Shown here piece after piece: positions 45,346-55,740 of a stretch of 64,000 nt of DNA. The stretch is from positions 434,001 to 498,000 of the forward strand of contig CAJGZL010000001.1 of the NCBI GenBank assembly GCA_904846145.1. Direction: 5' to 3'. The DNA is from Psychrobacter immobilis. Lineage in GTDB: Bacteria; Pseudomonadota; Gammaproteobacteria; Pseudomonadales; Moraxellaceae. The notes under the pieces are model-generated. The model was not told where the DNA came from. It made no database searches and worked only from the letters and a program-made list of their open reading frames with translations. Both the position numbers and the translations under genes were made by a program. Position 1 is the stretch's first letter. The number at the start of each line of letters is the position of its first letter.

Positions 45346-46932
45346 ATGTCTAATTATACATCTGCGTTAGAATTAGTACGTAATCTAAAGAAACAACATG
45401 GAAACTGGAACAACATCAGTGAAAATGATGCTGCCCGTATGATGGTGCAAAACCGTTTTAAGACTGGTTTAGATATCGCAAAATACACCGCTGACATCAT
45501 GCGTCAAGACATGGCAGAGTATGATAACGATACGTCTCAGTACACTCAGTCTTTAGGTGCTTGGCATGGTTTTATCGCTCAACAAACCATGTATGCTAAC
45601 AAAAAATACTTCAATACTACCTCTAAAAAATACATCTACCTGTCAGGTTGGATGGTTGCAGCGCTACGTTCAGAGTTTGGTCCATTACCTGATCAATCAA
45701 TGCACGAAAAAACATCAGTACCGAAACTAGTAGAAGAAATCTACACTTTCTTACGTCAAGCAGATGCTAAAGTATTAAACGATTACTTCCGTGAGCTAAA
45801 CGCTGCTGAAGAAGCGGGCCAAGATACCAAAGCTATCGAAGACAAAATCGAAAACTTTGAATCACATGTTGTACCAATCATCGCTGATATCGATGCCGGT
45901 TTCGGTAACGAAGAAGCGACTTATTTGCTAGCCAAAAAGATGATCGAAGCAGGTGCTTGTGCCCTACAGATCGAAAACCAAGTATCTGATGCCAAGCAAT
46001 GTGGTCACCAAGCCGGTAAAGTAACCGTACCGCATGAAGACTTCATCTCAAAAATCAATGCGCTTCGTTATGCATTCTTAGAGCTAGGCGTTGAAAACGG
46101 TGTTATCGTTGCCCGTACTGATTCTGAAGGCGCATCATTAACGCAAAAAATCCCAGTATCAAATGAGCCAGGCGATCTAGCTTCCAAATACATCGACTTC
46201 ATCGAAATGGAAGAGATCACTCTTGACCAAGCTAATGAGAACGATAGCTTACTTAAGCATAACGGTAAGTTGGTTCGTCCTAAGCGTTTAGCTAACGGCC
46301 TATATAGCTTCCGTGAAGAGACCAACATCGACCGTGTTGTCCTTGACTGTGTAACCGCTCTAGAAAACGGTGCTGATCTACTTTGGATCGAAACCCCAAC
46401 GCCAAACGTTGAGCACATCAAAATGATGGTTGATCGCATCAAAGAGCAACAGCCAAAAGCGAAGCTGGTTTATAACAACAGCCCATCATTCAACTGGACG
46501 TTGAACTTCCGTAAGCAAGTTATCGCTGAGTGGGAAAAATCTGGTAAAGACATCTCTAGCTACAACAAAGATGACTTAATGAGCGCAGATTACGACGGTA
46601 CTGATTTGGATAAAGCAGCTGATGAAGCGGCTAAAAACTTCCAAAAAGATGCAGCGCGCGAAGCTGGTGTTTTCCATCACTTAATCACGCTACCTACGTA
46701 TCACACTGCGGCTCTAGAAGTACATAATCTTGCAAAAGGTTACTTCGGTGAAGACGGTATGCTTGCTTATGCTGCTGGTGTACAACGTAAAGAGATCCGT
46801 GAAGGCATCGCTTGTGTTAAGCACCAAGCCATGGCAGGTTCTGACATCGGTGATGATCATAAAGAGATCTTCTCAGGTGACAACGCTCTAAAAGCTGGTG
46901 GTGGCAAAAACACTATGGATCAGTTCAAATAG
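45346..46932 (+). CDS. aceA: isocitrate lyase (long type)
   Basis: First enzyme of the glyoxylate shunt: isocitrate to glyoxylate and succinate, needed for growth on acetate or fatty acids. The 528 residues match the long form of Pseudomonas and Acinetobacter rather than the 434-residue E. coli type. The catalytic loop reads KQCGH in 'SDAKQCGHQAGKVTVPHEDF', in place of KKCGH. Other marks are 'SGWMVAALRSEFGPLPDQSM' and 'LVYNNSPSFNWTLNFR'. A strong ribosome site (AAGGAGAG) precedes it. The alcohol and aldehyde oxidation genes in this window would feed acetate into this pathway. Confidence 0.95.
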   Translation: MSNYTSALELVRNLKKQHGNWNNISENDAARMMVQNRFKTGLDIAKYTADIMRQDMAEYDNDTSQYTQSLGAWHGFIAQQTMYANKKYFNTTSKKYIYLSGWMVAALRSEFGPLPDQSMHEKTSVPKLVEEIYTFLRQADAKVLNDYFRELNAAEEAGQDTKAIEDKIENFESHVVPIIADIDAGFGNEEATYLLAKKMIEAGACALQIENQVSDAKQCGHQAGKVTVPHEDFISKINALRYAFLELGVENGVIVARTDSEGASLTQKIPVSNEPGDLASKYIDFIEMEEITLDQANENDSLLKHNGKLVRPKRLANGLYSFREETNIDRVVLDCVTALENGADLLWIETPTPNVEHIKMMVDRIKEQQPKAKLVYNNSPSFNWTLNFRKQVIAEWEKSGKDISSYNKDDLMSADYDGTDLDKAADEAAKNFQKDAAREAGVFHHLITLPTYHTAALEVHNLAKGYFGEDGMLAYAAGVQRKEIREGIACVKHQAMAGSDIGDDHKEIFSGDNALKAGGGKNTMDQFK

Positions 46933-46974
46933 GCTCAAGCCTTTAACTGATTTATTAATCGCTTTTAAATATTG

Positions 46975-47009
46975 AAAAACCGCCCTGCGTAATGTAGGGC
47001 GGTTTTTTT
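46975..47009 (+). terminator. terminator of aceA
   Basis: Stem ACCGCCCT/AGGGCGGT with a 9-base loop and seven T. Confidence 0.92.
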
Positions 47010-47037
47010 GTGGGCTGAAATATGATCATAGGCTTAG

Positions 47038-47106
47038 TTAGGGTGCGCCCCGCACACCACTATCAAGGTGAAGATCAACCTAATGGTGCATAAAATGCAT
47101 CCTACG
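47038..47106. repeat. GTAGGGTGC-family dispersed repeat
   Basis: Begins TTAGGGTGCGCCCCGCAC and ends GGTGCATAAAATGCATCCTACG. The right end, reversed, matches the left end of the element at 5980-6047 at 21 of 23 bases. The left end matches the hairpin at 27999-28020. Confidence 0.65.
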
Positions 47107-47123
47107 CTTACTCACGCTAGTAG

Positions 47124-48242
47124 TTATTTTATATCGCCATCTTTATCTTTTTCATCCTTGCCAAACCATTCTTTACGTTTGGCAGCGCTCATAGGCGGTC
47201 TATTTTTAAAAAGCTTATGGTACAGCGCTTTGATAATTCTATAGATGAGGTAGAAAACACCAAATAGTACAACCAACCACCACAGCTGTATAATGCCAAG
47301 AGCTACTGCCCTGAGCATATTCCAGCCTTCTCTAAAGGACTCACCAACTTGCGCGCCAAAGCTTGGACGCTCAGCATCGATGATTACATCTAGATTTTGG
47401 GTGGTTTCTTTATAGCTGCTATTGGGCTGGCTAAAGGTTAAGTCTATCGTGCTATATTTTACCTTATCTGCGATATCCATCTTTTCAAGCTGGGCATATT
47501 CTTGTTGTTGACGCGCGGCATAAGTTGCGGCAATCGTATCGACATTACTATTTTGATCTTTGTCATTTTTACTATTGAGGCGCTCTTGTGCTAGATCAGC
47601 CGCCATATCGCTATTGAGTTTAGCTGCCAGCTGCTCACGGTAAATATCTAGCGTTACATCCTGCGCGCTAAATGATTGCTCATTTAAAAAGGCCACTTGC
47701 TGCTGAACTTGCTTTAAAAAGCTGCTGACTTTTTCGCGAGGAATACGTACAGTCATAGTCGCTTGACGATAGTAAGTGGTCAAAGTAACGTTCTGATCGC
47801 CTTTAATAAAGGTACGGCTGCCATTCTCAATATTAGTGGTTTGGCTTAGCGCTACGTAACCGCCCTGCTGACGGGTTAAGCTCTCAATAGCGTTAGTACT
47901 TTTGACTACATCTTCGACTTTGAAGTTAGCATTAGCGGTTATTAGCAGCTCTTTACCTTTAATTTGAATATCTGAGACTTGACTCCCGAGAGTCTGCTCG
48001 CTATCGCCTGCTTGGTTTTCGACTTTTAGTTTGATAGGTGAGTTAGCAACGTCTGACTCTAATGACTCGTCAACCGACTGCTCAGTCTCTACAGCGTTAC
48101 TCACATCCTCACTAGCGTATTCTGAGGAGTCACTACAACCACTGATTAATAATATAGACCCTAACACCGCAATAGTTAACGATGTCTGCAAATGACTTTT
48201 TTTAAATAAGTCATGCTCAGCTTTAAGTATCTCATTATTCAT
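47124..48242 (-). CDS. DUF4349 lipoprotein
   Basis: Membrane-anchored protein of 372 residues. The lipobox ISGC places the modified Cys at about residue 36. A Ser/Glu/Asp-rich region is followed by the DUF4349 core: 'ELLITANANFKVEDVVKSTN', 'LTRQQGGYVALS', 'ATMTVRIPREKVSSFLKQV', and a coiled-coil-like stretch. A transmembrane helix follows 'RAVALGIIQLWWLVVLFGVF' (about 315-335), then a basic cytoplasmic tail. The family has this arrangement but unknown function. Confidence 0.85.
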   Translation of the reverse strand: MNNEILKAEHDLFKKSHLQTSLTIAVLGSILLISGCSDSSEYASEDVSNAVETEQSVDESLESDVANSPIKLKVENQAGDSEQTLGSQVSDIQIKGKELLITANANFKVEDVVKSTNAIESLTRQQGGYVALSQTTNIENGSRTFIKGDQNVTLTTYYRQATMTVRIPREKVSSFLKQVQQQVAFLNEQSFSAQDVTLDIYREQLAAKLNSDMAADLAQERLNSKNDKDQNSNVDTIAATYAARQQQEYAQLEKMDIADKVKYSTIDLTFSQPNSSYKETTQNLDVIIDAERPSFGAQVGESFREGWNMLRAVALGIIQLWWLVVLFGVFYLIYRIIKALYHKLFKNRPPMSAAKRKEWFGKDEKDKDGDIK

Positions 48243-48411
48243 GCTCGTTACTCTTTTTAATATATTAGTCTAATTATAAAGACTCCTAAATAAAAGTACA
48301 TCGTTTAGCAAGTGATTCGCTTATGAATCTGTAGAAGTTTTACTTGTTATTCACAGTGGCCTCTCATACGATAGTAGTATTATCACTTTTATTATAATAA
48401 AGGAGCTTACT

Positions 48412-50088
48412 GTGCAAGAGATTGAATTAAAGTTTTTGATACCAGAGTCACGACTAAAAGGTCTGATGCGTCAGGCAAAAGTTAAGTCCTCTCAAACCAC
48501 TCAGTTAGCTGCTCATTATTACGACACTCCTAAGCAAACGCTGGCAAAAGCGGGCATTGGCTTACGTATTCGTCAAGAAGGTGAGCAATGGGTACAAACT
48601 ATCAAAGCGGGTGGTGACGGTATCGCAGCACGTTTAGAGCACAATGTGATACTGGATAGTGAGCAAGTGCAAACTATGCTTGATGAAGGTAAGCTGTTTC
48701 CTGATTTATCGGTTTATAAAGAGACAGCCATTGCCCCTGCATTGGCTGACTTTAAGCTAAAAAAACTAGCCAAAAATCTAACTCGGCAATACGTGACCGA
48801 TGTACAGCGTGTTTCGCGTCTATTAGAAGATAAAGAAAGCAGTCAAAATGAAGAAACTAATAATACCATTGAGGTTGCTTACGACTGTGGCGAGATCATT
48901 CATGGTAGCGATGCAACCCTACGCTACCCTATTCATGAGATCGAATTTGAGCTAGTCTCAGGTGAGCTTGAGTTTTTATTTGCGACCGCTAAAGTGTGGT
49001 GCAAACGCTATAAGTTATGTCTATCTACCGTGACTAAAGCTGAGCGCGGTGGCTTGCTCATTCAACAACAAGACTACAGCCCAGCAGTAAGCGCCAATCT
49101 TGCTCAACTCAATGTCAACCCTGACAGTAGCATGGCTGAATTCATCCGTGCCACTGTGCATAACTGTCTATTACAAATACTCCCTAATAGCAGTGCTATC
49201 GTCGCAGGTAGTACGGACAACGACCATGTTCTACAGTTACGTATCGGTATTCGTCGTCTACGTACTGCGCTCAACGTCCTCAAAAAATTCTCAGATGCGC
49301 TTAACCCTGATTGGCAGCCGATCCTCAAACAAACGGAGCGCTTGCTTGGTGACTACCGCACGCTTGCCTATTTGGCCTCAGATGTTGAATGTAAGTTGCA
49401 GCAGCAAGGGGCACCTAAAGTCGACTGGAGCACAGAGCTTACCCGTTTGAAAGTTACCCCGACCAATGCAGTACGGGCTAATGACTTTCAGTTGACTCTA
49501 CTTGAGCTGATTAAGTTTACTATGAGTGACGCTAGCAATGAGCCGCAAGCAAAAATGCTAGCAATCGATATACTGCCAAAACTACTTTCTAAAAAACATA
49601 TCAAGCTACTCAAAGCTGAGCAAAAGCTTGCTGATCTTAAAAACCCTGACGCCATGCCTAATAAGCTCGCTAGTGATGAATTGTCTGGTGATGTCAACAT
49701 TGATGATGCTGATAATGAAGCTGATAAAAGAGTTAAGCTTACAGATCAAAAGGCCTTGCACGATACCTTACAACATAAAGCACATCATAAAGTGCGCCAG
49801 CATCTCAAAGACTTACGTTATATCAGTGAGTTTGCAGCCCCACTATACAGCGATAAGAAAAACAGCAGTAAGAAAAGCCGACGTTTGATTAAACAGCTAG
49901 TCAAAGCACAGCGAGCTTTAGGGCAGTATAATGACCATCAGCAGTACCAACAACGTTATCAAAAGAAATCATTAACGGATACGAATGCGCTATATGGGAC
50001 TGGCTGGTTTGCCGCTTTAACAAAAAGTGACTTACAACGCTGCCAAAAACGCTTGGCTAAAGTGAATGACGTTACTATATTTTGGTAA
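48412..50088 (+). CDS. CYTH-CHAD domain protein (inorganic triphosphatase-like)
   Basis: A 558-residue protein starting at GTG behind AAGGAGCTTACT. The N-terminal CYTH domain starts with the signature EIELK ('MQEIELKFLIPES') and holds 'GIGLRIRQEGEQWVQTIK', typical of YgiF-type inorganic triphosphatases. From about residue 230 the CHAD domain begins, a helical domain rich in conserved His ('LRIGIRRLRTALNVLKKF', 'HHKVRQHLKDLRYISEF') thought to bind polyphosphate. An acidic insertion (about 395-425) lies inside CHAD. Likely hydrolyses inorganic triphosphate; polyphosphate link inferred. Confidence 0.88.
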   Translation: MQEIELKFLIPESRLKGLMRQAKVKSSQTTQLAAHYYDTPKQTLAKAGIGLRIRQEGEQWVQTIKAGGDGIAARLEHNVILDSEQVQTMLDEGKLFPDLSVYKETAIAPALADFKLKKLAKNLTRQYVTDVQRVSRLLEDKESSQNEETNNTIEVAYDCGEIIHGSDATLRYPIHEIEFELVSGELEFLFATAKVWCKRYKLCLSTVTKAERGGLLIQQQDYSPAVSANLAQLNVNPDSSMAEFIRATVHNCLLQILPNSSAIVAGSTDNDHVLQLRIGIRRLRTALNVLKKFSDALNPDWQPILKQTERLLGDYRTLAYLASDVECKLQQQGAPKVDWSTELTRLKVTPTNAVRANDFQLTLLELIKFTMSDASNEPQAKMLAIDILPKLLSKKHIKLLKAEQKLADLKNPDAMPNKLASDELSGDVNIDDADNEADKRVKLTDQKALHDTLQHKAHHKVRQHLKDLRYISEFAAPLYSDKKNSSKKSRRLIKQLVKAQRALGQYNDHQQYQQRYQKKSLTDTNALYGTGWFAALTKSDLQRCQKRLAKVNDVTIFW

Positions 50089-50131
50089 CTAAGGTTTAGT
50101 CGTTCAGCTACTTCGCTATAAACTTTGCATA

Positions 50132-50175
50132 AAAAAGACAGCTTATATACTTATAAATATATGAAGCTGTCTTTT
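50132..50175. terminator. bidirectional terminator between CYTH-CHAD and nitroreductase genes
   Basis: Stem AAAAGACAGCTT/AAGCTGTCTTTT extended by A/T pairs, with A and T runs on both sides. Confidence 0.85.
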
Positions 50176-50208
50176 AGTCTCAAATCGATTAAATACTAGC
50201 GATTGGCT

Positions 50209-50832
50209 TTATTTTGGCTCAAGCCCAAGCACCTTCATACGCTCGTTAAGCGGTTGATAGGTCTTCTCGCCAGCAGGCTCTAAGATATTACCAAACGGCA
50301 TTTGTGCAATCAAATCCCAATCGTCATCGATCGAAAAAGCTTTGGCAATATCCTCATCGATTAACGGATTATAATGTTGCAAACTAGCGCCAACTTCTAA
50401 AGTCCGTAGCTCTGTCCACAATGCATATTGATGCATCGCTGAGGTTTGCTCGGCCCAAATCGGAAACCTATCGGCATATAGCGCAAACTTATCTTGCATG
50501 GCTTTGATAACTTTCTTATCTTCATAGAATAATACGGTGCCTGCCGCTGCACGAAAGCCATCCATCTTTTGTTTAGAGCTAGTAAAATCGCCATCGCCCA
50601 CTTCATCGCGTAACTTAAGCTCAGTAATATCCCAAAGCTGTTGGTGCTGATCACCAAACAAAACCACTAATCGTGACGACTGGGAATTAAAAGATGATGG
50701 TGTATGTAATAGTACACGCTCGGCCATATTGACGATAGCTTGTGGAGCTGTAGGTAACTCATTACCCAAGGCATAGATAGAGCGACGCTCATTAAAGGCT
50801 TGTTGTAGCGTTTCAAGTGTAGCTTTGGACAT
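50209..50832 (-). CDS. nitroreductase family protein
   Basis: FMN-dependent oxidoreductase of 207 residues from the ATG at 50832, which has AAAGAG upstream; the longer frame to 50904 is unsupported. 'FNERRSIYALGNELPTAP' is the FMN phosphate contact region and 'LHTPSSFNSQSSRLVVLFG' is the family's second motif. 'GTVLFYEDKKVIKAMQDKF' and 'ILEPAGEKTYQPLNERMKVL' match the Frm2/Hbn1-like branch of nitroreductases. Physiological substrate unknown. Confidence 0.85.
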   Translation of the reverse strand: MSKATLETLQQAFNERRSIYALGNELPTAPQAIVNMAERVLLHTPSSFNSQSSRLVVLFGDQHQQLWDITELKLRDEVGDGDFTSSKQKMDGFRAAAGTVLFYEDKKVIKAMQDKFALYADRFPIWAEQTSAMHQYALWTELRTLEVGASLQHYNPLIDEDIAKAFSIDDDWDLIAQMPFGNILEPAGEKTYQPLNERMKVLGLEPK

Positions 50833-51215
50833 TGCATTTCTCTTTATAGTTTTGGTTAGAATTTTCGCTGTTAGATTTTTTTCGCACTCTTTATAAGTGT
50901 ACATTTTATAAATGTGATACTTATAAATGTCTTATATTCGATAATATTATAACAACCAGCTTAACAATACGTCGTTAATATTGAGTTCGTTTTATCAATA
51001 GTCTTGTAACTATATCTTGTCGCTATATTTTTCAACTATGACTAATTCAAAATAAAAGAGATACATTATTTATTGAAGCGGAACTGATATAAATTTTTCT
51101 TGCTTGCTGTGTCTACGCTGACAGAGGCTGCGCAAAATTAATATCAGTTCCGCTGTATTTTTTATATTAGATTGACTATATAATTTGCAGCTATATTTTT
51201 GATATAAGAGTTAGA
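50833..51215. other. intergenic region with a 14-bp inverted-repeat element
   Basis: A 383-base gap, A/T-rich. It contains the 78-bp element at 51077-51154. No gene is recognised. Confidence 0.55.
51077..51154. repeat. 78-bp element with 14-bp terminal inverted repeats
   Basis: AGCGGAACTGATAT and its exact reverse complement enclose a GC-richer centre holding CTGTGTCTACGCTGACAGAG, itself partly palindromic. Probably a dispersed repeat or MITE. Confidence 0.75.
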
Positions 51216-51722
51216 TTAGCTGGCGATTATAGTGACAGCCACTCCTTCCTCTATTTTATCGTATAGCTCAACAATATCTTGATTACGCATGCGCACACAA
51301 CCATGTGAGAGTGGTAAATCCATAAACTCATTATCAGGTGTACCATGAATATAGATATAGCGCTGATAAGTATCACAGCCACCTTTATCATTGCTGCCTT
51401 TATTAATACCCTCTTCTAAGCCTTGTAGCCATAGAATGCGAGTTAATATCCAGTCGCGCTCAGGATAATTAGCACCAAATTCAGCGCTGTGTATCTCACC
51501 AGTAGGCACACGCCCGACAAACACGGCATTTATAGGCTCGTGGCCGCCAATTTTTTGTGCAATAATATGCCGACCTAACGGCGTACAACCACTATCTTGC
51601 TGACTGCCGATACCGTTTTTTGCTGTTGATACCCCATATTGGCAAATTTTAACATCATGCTTATATAAGCTTAAGCTTTGTTTAGCAATATTAATGATAA
51701 TGTGTTTATCAAAGTCTTTCAT
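51216..51722 (-). CDS. L,D-transpeptidase (YkuD domain) without a signal peptide
   Basis: A 168-residue protein that is almost only a YkuD catalytic domain. The active site is 'YIYIHGTPDNEFMDLP' followed by 'SHGCVRMRNQDIVELYDKI', with the catalytic Cys in SHGCVRM. The family cross-links peptidoglycan or attaches proteins to it. The start 'MKDFDKHIIINIAKQSLSLY' is hydrophilic: there is no signal peptide or anchor, so export is unexplained. I use the ATG at 51722; the TTG at 51731 is an alternative. Similar short cytosolic-looking forms are known in gammaproteobacteria. Confidence 0.85.
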   Translation of the reverse strand: MKDFDKHIIINIAKQSLSLYKHDVKICQYGVSTAKNGIGSQQDSGCTPLGRHIIAQKIGGHEPINAVFVGRVPTGEIHSAEFGANYPERDWILTRILWLQGLEEGINKGSNDKGGCDTYQRYIYIHGTPDNEFMDLPLSHGCVRMRNQDIVELYDKIEEGVAVTIIAS

Positions 51723-51903
51723 GACACCCAACCCGTTATTTCTTTAGTCAGTCGTTAAAGGTTATTTTATCGATATCTCATTGTATTTAAATGTATTTTT
51801 ATTAGAATCTTTAACAGTTGGTAAAAATATCTATCCTTAAAAGATTGTATCAAATGCACAGGCACCGTAAGATAAGAGCTATATTCTTTAATGCTAGCAA
51901 ATT

Positions 51904-53019
51904 ATGACTACTGTTTCACCAAAACGCGTGTCGATGTATGATTTTTTATCTCAAGACTTGCAGCCTACTGTTTCACTACTGGCGGATGCCACTCAGTTAT
52001 CGCTACCACAAACGCGCTTAGGGCTATCTGCTAGTCTACAAGCTATCATCACCGCTTTACTCGCTTACGAGCAACGCAATCAGGCCTCGGTAGTCCATAA
52101 AAAGCTATTTACTCGTGGCTCAGTCAAAGAGCTACGTCAGTACAATGCGATGAACTTTGCTACTATCAGTGCCAGCTTATACCATCGCAATGATGTCACT
52201 GATGCTATTTTCGGTGATGCCGCAACCGTAATGAAAGCTTGTCACTATATAGCAGAGCAAATTTCGGCCAGACCGATGCAGGTAAAGACACTACTGACCT
52301 CTTTGTCTATTCTAGTGTTGCGTGAGCTTGCAGTCTTAGCCGATTATAGCCAACTTGATAGTGATGAGCTGGCTAAATGGTTTGAATTGCAGCCGCAGTT
52401 TTTATCGATAGCCTCTATTGATGATTATTGGTACACATTGACTCAATTTCAGGCGGTACAGACAGCACCTGTTCAGGGTACGCATCAAGCCACTCCCAAG
52501 TATATAAAGGCTATTGGACGTGCACCTGAAAATGTCCAACAAGGTCGTCATAATGATATGCTAGTGTTTGAACCGATGGCAAATATTGTCTTACCGCACC
52601 AACGCTGGTTACTACAGTTGGCAAAGATAGCTGATATATACTTGAGTCGCAATCGTTTGCGTATTACCTCGGAGCCTGCTACAGCGCCTATCGCACCTTT
52701 AGTTAGTATAGGACTGCTCGGTGTCAGTAGCGATGACAACGACGATACGCAAGTCACGACTCGCGAGCAGCCTATCAAACATGACAAATCAGTACCACTA
52801 TGGAAAAACCCTGTCATTCTTATTATTATTCTAGTGATCGGTGTTCTTGGCGGTCTAGCTATGCTCAAGTATCAACAGCAGCAGTCTGATGGCGTACTGA
52901 CAGCGTCAGATGCGGTGTATGAGCATAATCATCCTAATGAGCGCCAGCAACAAGATATGGCGACTGTAAAAGTTGATGATAGTATTGATAATAATAACGG
53001 CGCAAGAGTTGCTGATTGA
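51904..53019 (+). CDS. hypothetical protein with one C-terminal membrane helix
   Basis: A 371-residue protein. The N-terminal 190 residues are helical ('MYDFLSQDLQPTVSLLADAT', then 'LGLSASLQAIITALLAYEQR'), a pattern reminiscent of DUF937-type helical repeats, but the match is weak. A single transmembrane helix 'PVILIIILVIGVLGGLAML' lies at about residues 300-325, and an acidic Asp/Asn-rich tail follows. There is no signal peptide. I do not recognise the family. Weak ribosome site. Confidence 0.6.
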   Translation: MTTVSPKRVSMYDFLSQDLQPTVSLLADATQLSLPQTRLGLSASLQAIITALLAYEQRNQASVVHKKLFTRGSVKELRQYNAMNFATISASLYHRNDVTDAIFGDAATVMKACHYIAEQISARPMQVKTLLTSLSILVLRELAVLADYSQLDSDELAKWFELQPQFLSIASIDDYWYTLTQFQAVQTAPVQGTHQATPKYIKAIGRAPENVQQGRHNDMLVFEPMANIVLPHQRWLLQLAKIADIYLSRNRLRITSEPATAPIAPLVSIGLLGVSSDDNDDTQVTTREQPIKHDKSVPLWKNPVILIIILVIGVLGGLAMLKYQQQQSDGVLTASDAVYEHNHPNERQQQDMATVKVDDSIDNNNGARVAD

Positions 53020-53070
53020 AGCTAGCTATTAAAGTGTACTAAGTATAATGATTTTTATATAAAGAAATTT

Positions 53071-53115
53071 AGACAATAAAAAACAGAGACTTAGCGCCTC
53101 TGTTTTTTATTGTCT
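53071..53115. terminator. strong bidirectional terminator upstream of the argG stop
   Basis: Long stem AGACAATAAAAAACAGAG/CTCTGTTTTTTATTGTCT with an 8-9 base loop, between two convergent genes. Confidence 0.93.
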
Positions 53116-53162
53116 AAAATAATTATGTTTAACTACTTTCATAGCTGACTATTTAGAGCTGA

Positions 53163-54401
53163 CTATTTAGATAAGTCACGTCCACGACTGGCTTCGATAG
53201 CCAAACGTAGTCCGTTTAGGCGGATAAAGCCTTCAGCGTCTTTTTGATCATAAGCGCCCGCATCATCTTCAAAAGTGGCAATTTTTTCGTCAAACAGTGA
53301 GTCATCTGACTTACGACCGACTACGCTGACACTACCTTTATATAACTTCACGCGTACCGTGCCATTGACATACTCTTGCGACTTATCGATTAGCGCCTGC
53401 AACATAAGACGCTCAGGACTGAACCAATAGCCGTTATAGATAATCTTAGCATAGCGTGGCATCAGCTCATCTTTTAGATGTGCCGCTTCGCGATCTAGGG
53501 TCAGTGATTCAATACCGCGATGCGCTTTTAGCATAATCGTGCCTGCTGGCGTCTCATAACAGCCGCGTGACTTCATACCCACATAACGGTTTTCGACGAT
53601 ATCTAAACGACCGATACCATGGTTGCCACCGATTTCATTGAGCTTAATCATAATCTCGTACGGCTTAAGTGCTTCACCATCGATAGCGACGATATCCCCT
53701 TTTTTATACTCAAGATCCATATATTGCGGTGTATCTGGCGCTTCTTCTGGGCTGACTGACCAGCGCCACATATCATCTTCAGCCTCCATATACGGATCTT
53801 CTAAGATGCCGCCCTCATAAGAGATATGCAGTAGATTGGCATCCATAGAGTAAGGCGATTTGGTCTTATTACCGGCATAGTCGATAGCGATATTATGCTC
53901 TTCGGCATACTGCATTAGGCTTTCACGACTCGACAGATCCCATTCACGCCAAGGGGCGATAGTCACTACATCAGGCGACAAAGCGACAGCGCCTAGCTCA
54001 AAACGAACCTGATCGTTGCCTTTACCTGTTGCACCATGACTGATCGCATCGGCATTATGCTCAGCTGCAATCTCAACTAAGCGTTTGGCGATAAGTGGGC
54101 GCGCGATAGAAGTACCTAATAAGTACTCACCTTCATAAATGGCATTGGCACGAAACATTGGGAACACATAATCACGAGCAAACTCTTCACGCAGATCTTC
54201 GATATAAATATTTTTGATACCCATAGCTTCTGCTTTGGCACGGGCAGGCTCAACTTCTTCGCCTTGACCAAGATCAGCGGTAAAGGTAATGACTTCAGCA
54301 TCATAAGTCTCAGTCAGCCATTTAGCGATGATTGAAGTATCAAGTCCGCCTGAATAGGCTAGAACAATTTTATTGATATTATTTTTATCCAGTTGTGCCA
54401 T
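53163..54401 (-). CDS. argG: argininosuccinate synthase
   Basis: ATP-dependent enzyme of arginine biosynthesis that joins citrulline and aspartate. The 412-residue protein has the PP-motif '[17 protein letters not shown]', '[17 protein letters not shown]' and '[20 protein letters not shown]'. Type and length are those of the bacterial argG group of about 400 residues. AGGAGCTATTC before the ATG. No other arginine genes are adjacent. Confidence 0.97.
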   Translation of the reverse strand: MAQLDKNNINKIVLAYSGGLDTSIIAKWLTETYDAEVITFTADLGQGEEVEPARAKAEAMGIKNIYIEDLREEFARDYVFPMFRANAIYEGEYLLGTSIARPLIAKRLVEIAAEHNADAISHGATGKGNDQVRFELGAVALSPDVVTIAPWREWDLSSRESLMQYAEEHNIAIDYAGNKTKSPYSMDANLLHISYEGGILEDPYMEAEDDMWRWSVSPEEAPDTPQYMDLEYKKGDIVAIDGEALKPYEIMIKLNEIGGNHGIGRLDIVENRYVGMKSRGCYETPAGTIMLKAHRGIESLTLDREAAHLKDELMPRYAKIIYNGYWFSPERLMLQALIDKSQEYVNGTVRVKLYKGSVSVVGRKSDDSLFDEKIATFEDDAGAYDQKDAEGFIRLNGLRLAIEASRGRDLSK

Positions 54402-54669
54402 GAATAGCTCCTAGTTGATAGTTAGGGTTTTGGTTTTAAAAAATAAGATAGGAATATAGAGCAGAATAGATAGTAAAAATAGATTTTGCCTAGTTAGTGT
54501 ACATCATATTTAGTCAGGCAACCAAATCTGTTATTATAGCAACAAAATAAATGCTTTGATTAGAGCATATCTTCTTATTATTGCCGCTGTTTAGTTGCCC
54601 TTTATTTATTAATTACTCTTACTTATCTGTCTTTTTCTCAATCTAACCCTATAGAGTGCTATAACGCTT

Positions 54670-55740
54670 ATGACTGATTCTATTGCTCAGCTTACTATTA
54701 TTCAGCCCGATGATTGGCACATTCATCTGCGAGATGATCAAGCATTAGCGACTACGGTTGCTCATGCAGCTACTAGTTTTAATCGGGTTATTTGTATGCC
54801 AAATTTAGTACCACCTGTCAAAACGACTACTGACGCACAGGCTTATCGAACGCGCATTATGCAGCATTTACAAGCTTGTGATATCCCAGCTGAGCGCAAG
54901 GCGACTTTTGATCCGCGTATGACCTTGTATATGACCGATCATACTAGTGCGCAAGATATCGAAGAGGCCGTAAAATCAGGCATCGTTCAAGCGGTCAAAC
55001 TCTACCCTGCTGGTGCCACAACCAACTCAGCTGATGGCGTGACTAATATTAATGCGCTGGCTGATGTATTCGGCGCTATGGAAAAGTATCAATTGCCCTT
55101 ATTATTGCATGGTGAAGTGACACAGGATCATGTCGATATTTTCGATCGTGAAAAGCGTTTTTTAGATGAAGTGTTAGTGCAAATTATAGCTAAATTCCCT
55201 GCATTAAAAATCGTTTTAGAGCATATTACTACTAGCGATGCCGCTGACTTTGTTTTAGCACAAGGTAATAACATTGCCGCAACTATTACTCCGCAGCACA
55301 TGATGCTCAATCGTAATCATATGCTGTTAGGAGGCATTAAACCGCATCTATATTGCCTGCCTATTCTAAAGCGAGAGTCGCATCAAAAAGTGCTATTAGA
55401 TGTCGCAACTAGTGGCAGTCCAAAGTTCTTTTTGGGCACAGACTCAGCACCGCATCCGACAGATAAGAAAGAAACGGCCTGTGGCTGTGCTGGCTGTTAT
55501 AGCTCACCGACAGCGCTAGCTTTGTACGCTACTGCCTTTGATAGTGTTGGCAAAATTGACAAGCTTGAAGGCTTTACCAGTCGCTTTGGTGCACAGTTCT
55601 ATGGATTGCCTCTGAATACTGATACCGTAACTTTACTTAAATCACCTATGCAAATACCCACCTCTTATCCGTATTTTGATGGCTCAACACTTACTCCGTT
55701 GATGGCTGGTGAAACGCTACCTTGGTCGATTAAAGCCTAA
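54670..55740 (+). CDS. pyrC: dihydroorotase
   Basis: Zinc amidohydrolase of pyrimidine biosynthesis that cyclises carbamoyl aspartate to dihydroorotate. The 356-residue protein is of the PyrC (type II) form. The metal ligands HxH are in '[11 protein letters not shown]', the carboxylated Lys is in '[17 protein letters not shown]', and further His ligands are in 'LLLHGEVT' and 'VLEHITT'. '[11 protein letters not shown]' holds the Asp. Only a weak ribosome site is seen. Confidence 0.96.
   Translation: MTDSIAQLTIIQPDDWHIHLRDDQALATTVAHAATSFNRVICMPNLVPPVKTTTDAQAYRTRIMQHLQACDIPAERKATFDPRMTLYMTDHTSAQDIEEAVKSGIVQAVKLYPAGATTNSADGVTNINALADVFGAMEKYQLPLLLHGEVTQDHVDIFDREKRFLDEVLVQIIAKFPALKIVLEHITTSDAADFVLAQGNNIAATITPQHMMLNRNHMLLGGIKPHLYCLPILKRESHQKVLLDVATSGSPKFFLGTDSAPHPTDKKETACGCAGCYSSPTALALYATAFDSVGKIDKLEGFTSRFGAQFYGLPLNTDTVTLLKSPMQIPTSYPYFDGSTLTPLMAGETLPWSIKA

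Noticed and set aside
46068..46442. 124-codon antisense frame inside aceA
   Set aside because: Shadow of the isocitrate lyase gene.
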